The notes beneath the pieces are model-generated. The model was not told where the DNA came from, did no database searches, and saw nothing but the letters and a program-made list of their open reading frames with translations. Both the position numbers and the translations under genes were made by a program. From contig NZ_JAHCQH010000012.1 in the NCBI RefSeq assembly GCF_018449475.1, forward strand, positions 62,001 through 126,000: 64,000 nucleotides of DNA, given 5' to 3'. Shown here piece by piece: positions 59,530 through 64,000 of the stretch (position 1 is its first letter; each line of letters starts with the position of its first letter). Source of the stretch: Ancylobacter radicis (GTDB lineage Bacteria > Pseudomonadota > Alphaproteobacteria > Rhizobiales > Xanthobacteraceae).

Positions 59530-60723
59530 ATGAAGATCCTGATGGTATCCCCAATAACGGCGTGCCCGCCGACGGCGGGCAACCGGGCGCGCGTAGTCGC
59601 GCTGGCGCGGGCCGTCCGCGATCTCGGCCACGAACTGCATTTCGCGTTTCTCGCCCCCATTCATACGGACGACGCAACAGCCCATGCCGACAACGAGCCC
59701 GAATTCGGCCGGGGGCGCTTTCATCTCGTTTCGCTCAGCGACAAGGACACGCTGCACAGCAGAATTCGCGCGCGCTGGCGCCGGGCTCGGCGTGAATACA
59801 ACATATTCAACCCACACATCTACCGTCTGGATGAATTTTACTATCCAAGCTACGATCGCAGTCTAAGATTTTTGCAAGATACGCATCGGTTTGATGCGGT
59901 GATCTGCGAATATGTTTTCATGTCCCGCGCGCTCGAAAACTTCGATGCCGCGACGCTCAAGATTCTCGACACGCATGATGCGTTCGGCGACCGGCACCTC
60001 GAATTCCTCAAGGTCGGGCGGACGCCGCAATGGTTCTCCACCCCCAAGGCGCAGGAACTGCGCGGGTTCCGGCGCGCCGATGCGGTGATCGCCATCCAGC
60101 CGAGCGAGGCCGAGCGTTTTTCCCGTGATCTGGGCAGCACGCCGCCGCAGATGCACACGATCAGCCATTTTCTCGACCTGTCGCGCCGCGCGACGCTGAG
60201 CGATGCGCCGGCGGCGGTGTTCGTCGGCTCGCGCAACGACATCAACATCAGTGCCGTCGATCATCTGCAAAAGGCGATCCTGCCGCGCATTCTCGCGCGT
60301 CGGCCGGATTTCCGCCTCGTGGTGGCCGGGGCGATCTGCGAGCGGGTTCCCGACCAGCCCGGCGTGGTCAAGCTCGGACAGGTCAATCACGTCTCGGACG
60401 CCTTCGCCCACGCCCCGATCTCGCTCAACCCGACGATCTTCGGCACCGGCATCAACATCAAGCAGCTCGACGCCATGGCGGCGGGCGTGCCCAGCGTGAG
60501 CACGCAGACCGGCAGCCGCGGCTTCGAGGCCCCGGAACGCGACGCCTATATCGCCACCGTCCCGGATGATGACCCCGACGGCTTCGCCGAAGCGGTGGTC
60601 GCGCTGCTGGCGGACCCGGATCGCTGCCGGCTCATGGCGGACAGCGCATTCGCCGCCGCACAGGCATGGAACCAGCGGCAGATGGATGCGCTGGCGACAC
60701 TCCTTGTGTCGAAAACGGTATGA
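59530..60723 (+). CDS. Glycosyltransferase family 4-like protein
   Basis: The 397-residue protein has the GT-B layout. The N-terminus MKILMVSPITACPPTAGNRA carries the glycine/asparagine loop typical of family 4 acceptor domains. The C-terminal domain has AAVFVGSRNDINISAVDHL, FRLVVAGAICERVP, and the nucleotide-sugar part SLNPTIFGTGINIKQLDAMAAG followed by PSVSTQTG. It would add a sugar to a surface polysaccharide or glycoprotein. It is the first gene after mucR and begins the glycan locus. The 59338-59529 gap upstream shows no clear promoter. Confidence 0.85.
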   Translation: MKILMVSPITACPPTAGNRARVVALARAVRDLGHELHFAFLAPIHTDDATAHADNEPEFGRGRFHLVSLSDKDTLHSRIRARWRRARREYNIFNPHIYRLDEFYYPSYDRSLRFLQDTHRFDAVICEYVFMSRALENFDAATLKILDTHDAFGDRHLEFLKVGRTPQWFSTPKAQELRGFRRADAVIAIQPSEAERFSRDLGSTPPQMHTISHFLDLSRRATLSDAPAAVFVGSRNDINISAVDHLQKAILPRILARRPDFRLVVAGAICERVPDQPGVVKLGQVNHVSDAFAHAPISLNPTIFGTGINIKQLDAMAAGVPSVSTQTGSRGFEAPERDAYIATVPDDDPDGFAEAVVALLADPDRCRLMADSAFAAAQAWNQRQMDALATLLVSKTV

Positions 60724-60793
60724 AACTGACATCATATCGCGTGAAAAATCCGCTTTCGTGTAAGCTCGCCATGTTGCAGTGCGGTGGAATGGA

Positions 60794-61504
60794 ATGACCG
60801 ACGTTCGAGCGTTGCTGACGGGCGTGTATGAGATGGTCCGGCAGGATCTGCCGACCCTGCTGTCCATGCGCCGCAACATCACCTGGAAGGACGACGGCAG
60901 CCCGGTGACGGATGCCGACCTGCGGGTCGAGAAGCACGTACATGCCTATCTGCGCGCGCATCTGCCGGACCTCACCTTCGTCTGCGAGGAGAGCTACGCG
61001 CCGGGCGGGGATGAAAGCCCCACAGCCTGGACCGCCGTGCTCGACCCGATCGACGGCACGGAGAATTTCTGCTCCGGCTTCAAGGAATGGGGCGTCTCGC
61101 TCTCGCTCTGGCACGAGGGCGCCCATGCGGGTAGCGCGCTGCTGCTGCCGGAGCTCGGCGACAGCCTGATGAGCGGCGACAAAATCGAGTATCAGCGTTC
61201 GCGCATCATCGGTTTCTCGTCGTCGATCACAGATGAACTGGCGGCACGAGTGGCCCGCGCGGGGGAAGCGCGGATCATGGGCTGCGCGGTCTATAATCTG
61301 TTCAACGTCACGCGCGGGGCGCTGGCGGGGTTCTCAAATCCGGCCGGCGCCAAAAGCTGGGACATTCTTGCGGGTCTCATGCTGGCGCGTGAACACGGCT
61401 GCGACATCGACGTGGAGGGGGCACTCTATGGCGGACACTATCTCCGACCTGATCGCAAATATCGCTTCGACATACGCCACCGATACGATCTTCATCCTGG
61501 GTAA
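60794..61504 (+). CDS. Inositol-monophosphatase-family phosphatase
   Basis: The 236-residue protein has the metal-dependent phosphatase signatures: EES at residues 65-67, DPIDGTENF at 84-92 and the second metal motif KSWDILAGLMLA near residue 195. It is a little shorter than typical family members (about 260). Related enzymes hydrolyse inositol phosphates, PAP or sugar phosphates. Here, between a glycosyltransferase and a NeuB-type synthase, dephosphorylation of a nonulosonic-acid intermediate is plausible but unproven. The ATG at 60794 has GGTGGAATGGA upstream. Its last 77 bases overlap the following gene. Confidence 0.83.
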   Translation: MTDVRALLTGVYEMVRQDLPTLLSMRRNITWKDDGSPVTDADLRVEKHVHAYLRAHLPDLTFVCEESYAPGGDESPTAWTAVLDPIDGTENFCSGFKEWGVSLSLWHEGAHAGSALLLPELGDSLMSGDKIEYQRSRIIGFSSSITDELAARVARAGEARIMGCAVYNLFNVTRGALAGFSNPAGAKSWDILAGLMLAREHGCDIDVEGALYGGHYLRPDRKYRFDIRHRYDLHPG

Positions 61505-62966
61505 GGGGCCTTCGGCGGATCTCATCGACCCGCAGGTCTTCTCCTCCGCCATGGTGATCGCGCTCAACGATGCCGAGCAGATCGCCCCGGCCGACATCTC
61601 CATCTTCCACGCCGACTGGGCGAAGGCGAGCATCGCCGCGAACGGCTATCGCTCGCGCGCCTATCTCACCTCGACCGACTTCACCGCGCCGCTGCGCCAG
61701 GTCGTGCATGTCGAGCATACGCCGCTGACCCAGGAATCCACCGATCTGATGATGCAGCGCTTCCAGGCGGGCGTGCTGGTGATCGAGGACATCCTGTTCA
61801 TCACGGCGCTGCAGGTCGCGCGCAAGGTGGCGGCGCTGCGCGGCCGGCCGCAGACCATCTACATGGTCGGCTTCGACTTCAACTTCGAGGCCGGCCACAC
61901 CTATAGCGAACGCGTCGAGCGCGACTTCGCCGCCGGCAGCGAGGCGGACCGCCGGCTGGTCTTCACCATGCAGGAATTCTTCTTCATCAACGCGCTCTAC
62001 ATCCTCAAGGGATCCGAGCTGGAGGTGAAGCATGTCGGCGCCAAGCCGTTCAGCGTGCTCTCGCCGACCGAGCTGAACCACATGTTCGGCCGGCGGCTCG
62101 ATGCCCCGGAAGACGGGCACCCGCGCAAGGTCTCGGTGGTCGCCGAGCTCACCACCAATCATTTCGGCGACCGGCTGCGGCTGGAGCGCATGATCCGCTC
62201 GGCCAAGGCCTCGGGCGCCGACCATATCAAGCTGCAGAAGCGCGACGTCGACAGCTTCTACGCGCCCGAGCAGCTCACCGCGCCCTATGTCTCGCCCTTC
62301 GGCAAGACCTTTGCCGACTATCGGCATCAGCTCGAACTCTCGCGCGACGATTTCGCCTTTGTCGACAAGCTGTGCCGCGACCTCAATATCGGCTGGTTCG
62401 TCTCGGTGCTGGACGAACCCTCCTTCCGCTTCCTCCAGGAATTCGACCCGCCGATCATCAAGCTGCCCTCGACCATTTCCGAGCACCGCGACTATCTCGA
62501 TTATGTCTCGAAGAACTACACGCGCAGCGTCGTGCTCTCGACCGGCATGACCGACGATGCCTATGAACGCTGGGTTCTGGAGACCTTCACCTCCTGCGAG
62601 CAGCTCATCCTGATGCAGGCCAATTCGGCCTACCCGACCCCGCTGGAGGATTGCGGCGTCGGCATCGTCCGGCACTATCACGAACTGTCCAAGGTCCACC
62701 CGCACATCGTGCCGGCCTATTCGAGCCATGATTTCGGCTGGCTCGGCTCGGCGCTGGCCGTGGCGGCGGGTGCCCGCATGGTCGAGAAGCACGTCAAGCT
62801 CGGCAATACCGAATGGGCGCATTTCGACGCGGTCGCGGTCGACCTCACCACGCCGGCCTTCAAGGACTATGTCGACCACATCCGCGAAGCCGAGCGGATC
62901 GTCGGCGAGGAAGAAAAGAAGGTCAATTCGAGCGAACACCACAAATACCGCCGCAAGGCGAGCTGA
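61428..62966 (+). CDS. Fusion of a sialyltransferase/DUF115-like domain with a NeuB-type nonulosonic acid synthase
   Basis: The 512-residue protein has two parts. Residues about 18-215 show a Rossmann-like fold with FILGKGPSADLID, IYMVGFDFNFEAGHTY and NALYILKGSELEVKHVG, a pattern shared by DUF115 and GT42 (Cst-type) sialyltransferases. Residues about 234-505 are a NeuB TIM barrel: VSVVAELTTNHFGDRLRLE, GADHIKLQKRDVDSFY, PIIKLPSTISEH, VVLSTGMTDDA, ANSAYPTPLEDCGVG and YSSHDFGWLGSALAVAAGA. The barrel would condense phosphoenolpyruvate with a hexose derivative. The usual C-terminal SAF domain is absent, as the protein ends just after the barrel. The ATG at 61428 has GGAGGGGG in front and lies inside the preceding gene. 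Confidence 0.85.
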   Translation: MADTISDLIANIASTYATDTIFILGKGPSADLIDPQVFSSAMVIALNDAEQIAPADISIFHADWAKASIAANGYRSRAYLTSTDFTAPLRQVVHVEHTPLTQESTDLMMQRFQAGVLVIEDILFITALQVARKVAALRGRPQTIYMVGFDFNFEAGHTYSERVERDFAAGSEADRRLVFTMQEFFFINALYILKGSELEVKHVGAKPFSVLSPTELNHMFGRRLDAPEDGHPRKVSVVAELTTNHFGDRLRLERMIRSAKASGADHIKLQKRDVDSFYAPEQLTAPYVSPFGKTFADYRHQLELSRDDFAFVDKLCRDLNIGWFVSVLDEPSFRFLQEFDPPIIKLPSTISEHRDYLDYVSKNYTRSVVLSTGMTDDAYERWVLETFTSCEQLILMQANSAYPTPLEDCGVGIVRHYHELSKVHPHIVPAYSSHDFGWLGSALAVAAGARMVEKHVKLGNTEWAHFDAVAVDLTTPAFKDYVDHIREAERIVGEEEKKVNSSEHHKYRRKAS

Positions 62967-62981
62967 TCCAGGACCGATCTC

Positions 62982-63704
62982 ATGCGCGTTGTCTCCCTCA
63001 TCATCGGCCGTGGCGGCAGCTCCCTCAAGGACAAGAACATCCTGCCCGTCTTCGGCATTCCGCTCCTTCTCTGGTCGGCATCGGCTGCCGTGCGCAGCAC
63101 CTATGTGAACGACTATTACGTCAGCAGCGACGACGAGAAGATACTGAGCACGGCCAGCCAGGCGGGCTACAAGCCGATCGTGCGGCCGGAGGCGCTGTCG
63201 TCAGCCACCGCCCAGAGCTGCGATGCCGTACGCCACGCGCTGGAGATCATCGAGGCGGATGGCGGCCCGGCCGACATCGTCGTCGTCCAGCATGCCAATG
63301 TCGGCACGATCACCGCGCAGATGATCGACGAGTGCATCGAATTGCTGCTCGCCACTCCCCATGCCTCCTCCGTCGTGCCCTCGCATGACAAGGCCGAATA
63401 TCACCCGATGCGGGCCAAGCGCGTGACCGCCGACGGCATGCTGGTGCCCTTCGTGGAAACGGCGGGGCCGGTCTCCGCCAACCGGCAGGACCTGCCCAAG
63501 GCGCTGTTCTTCGACCATTCCTTCTGGGTACTGCGCGGACGCTCCGCCATCTTCGCCCCCGACGGCCAGCTTCCCTGGAACTGCATGGGCCCGGTCATCC
63601 TGCCCTACGAGACCCATGGCTGCCTCGACATCCACTCGCTGGAAGACCTGAAGCTGACCGAGGAGTGGATCACCGAGAACAAGGTTCCGACACCCGAGTT
63701 CTGA
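62982..63704 (+). CDS. Acylneuraminate cytidylyltransferase (NeuA-like CMP-sugar synthetase)
   Basis: The 240-residue protein activates a nonulosonic acid with CTP to the CMP-sugar. The N-terminal nucleotide-binding signature IIGRGGSSLKDKNI (residues 7-20) is present, followed by YYVSSDDEKIL, where neuA proteins have the substrate-strand SSDD, and VVQHANVGTITAQMID in place of the usual LQPTSPLR. The change from LQPTSPLR to VQHANVG suggests altered substrate recognition. It follows the NeuB fusion by 15 bases, giving a NeuB-NeuA pair that indicates a sialic/legionaminic-type acid on the cell surface. Confidence 0.88.
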   Translation: MRVVSLIIGRGGSSLKDKNILPVFGIPLLLWSASAAVRSTYVNDYYVSSDDEKILSTASQAGYKPIVRPEALSSATAQSCDAVRHALEIIEADGGPADIVVVQHANVGTITAQMIDECIELLLATPHASSVVPSHDKAEYHPMRAKRVTADGMLVPFVETAGPVSANRQDLPKALFFDHSFWVLRGRSAIFAPDGQLPWNCMGPVILPYETHGCLDIHSLEDLKLTEEWITENKVPTPEF

Positions 63705-63801
63705 GACCTCCCTCGTAAATAAACGCCTTGCGATCTATTCAATGAGATATTCTGAAGCCTTGATACTCAAGACATAGCTCTCTTTTCAAAGAGGACGCCA
63801 G

Positions 63802-64000
63802 GTGACCAATTTTCACTGCATCATCTGCCATGATTCTGCTTCGCCGACCGAAGTCATTGACCATATCAAGGGCGACGCATCCGGCACGTTGACGGCGGTT
63901 CGTTGCCGCGCCTGCGGCCACATCCAGCTCAATCCCCCGGAATACAGTCTGGATTTCTACGAAGAGAACGGGCAGGTGAACAACGTTCTTCGGATGTACG
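63802..64000 (+). CDS. N-terminal part of a zinc-ribbon protein, probably a SAM methyltransferase (cut off)
   Basis: A GTG start at 63802, preceded by AGAGGA, opens a frame that runs off the window after 66 codons. The visible sequence has two CxxC pairs (CIIC at residues 6-9 and CRAC at 35-38), as in the zinc-binding N-terminal domain of sugar C-methyltransferases and related SAM enzymes, followed by GHIQLNPPEY and FYEEN. The methyltransferase domain itself would lie beyond base 64000. The position in the glycan locus suits a sugar- or glycan-modifying enzyme. Codon use in the first 60 bases is less GC-rich than in the genes before it. Confidence 0.6.
   Translation, partial: MTNFHCIICHDSASPTEVIDHIKGDASGTLTAVRCRACGHIQLNPPEYSLDFYEENGQVNNVLRMY

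Overview
The window is about 68-70% G+C by eye and reads as chromosomal DNA of an autotrophy-capable alphaproteobacterium of the Hyphomicrobiales (Rhizobiales). The evidence is a red-type (form IC) RuBisCO operon in the order cbbF-P-T-A-L-S-X-E with a divergent cbbR, a MucR/Ros regulator, FtsY/DapF/MtaB neighbours, and families of intergenic inverted repeats typical of this order. A Xanthobacteraceae-like host (Ancylobacter/Starkeya/Xanthobacter type) is plausible but not proven by the sequence.

Layout. 1-1.8 kb: a cut-off YncE-like beta-propeller protein and a periplasmic iron-type binding protein. 2.2-20.9 kb: mostly housekeeping genes. These are ugd, tRNA-Ala(CGC), YggT/DUF167, a GNAT enzyme, typA, small stress-type proteins, a site-2 protease with CBS domains, a MarR-MFS export pair, argG, rlmN, dapF-mtaB-ftsY. 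21.0-31.3 kb: the Calvin-cycle operon rpe(cbbE)-cbbX-S-L-A-T-P-F on the minus strand, with cbbR divergent. Four consecutive perfect hairpins, the last followed by a U-tract, separate cbbS from cbbX. 31.3-36.8 kb: an epimerase/LysR pair, a Tat-exported molybdenum hydroxylase (two subunits) and a TetR regulator.

36.9-51.4 kb is the most interesting accessory stretch, all on the plus strand. A first NitT/TauT-type ABC transporter (binding protein, permease, ATPase) runs straight into an FMN-dependent monooxygenase and a RutF-like flavin reductase. A second NitT/TauT transporter follows, then an SDR, a histidinol-dehydrogenase-like enzyme with altered metal ligands, a zinc alcohol dehydrogenase, an APH-fold kinase and an FMN 2-hydroxyacid oxidase. 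I infer uptake and oxidation of an organic N- or S-containing compound, and of a diol via a 2-hydroxyacid to a 2-oxoacid. The substrates are unknown.

51.4-58.5 kb: a compact purine-degradation operon (uricase, FAD subunit, fused [2Fe-2S]/molybdenum xanthine dehydrogenase, fused OHCU decarboxylase/HIU hydrolase) predicted to take xanthine to allantoin, plus an SDR and a TenA-like protein. 58.8-64 kb: a MucR-type regulator with a degenerate zinc finger, followed by a surface-glycan locus. That locus holds a glycosyltransferase, an inositol-monophosphatase-like enzyme, a NeuB-type synthase fused to an N-terminal sialyltransferase/DUF115-like domain and lacking the usual SAF domain, a NeuA-like CMP-sugar synthetase and a cut-off zinc-ribbon protein. 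No CRISPR array, transposase, integrase or rRNA gene was seen.
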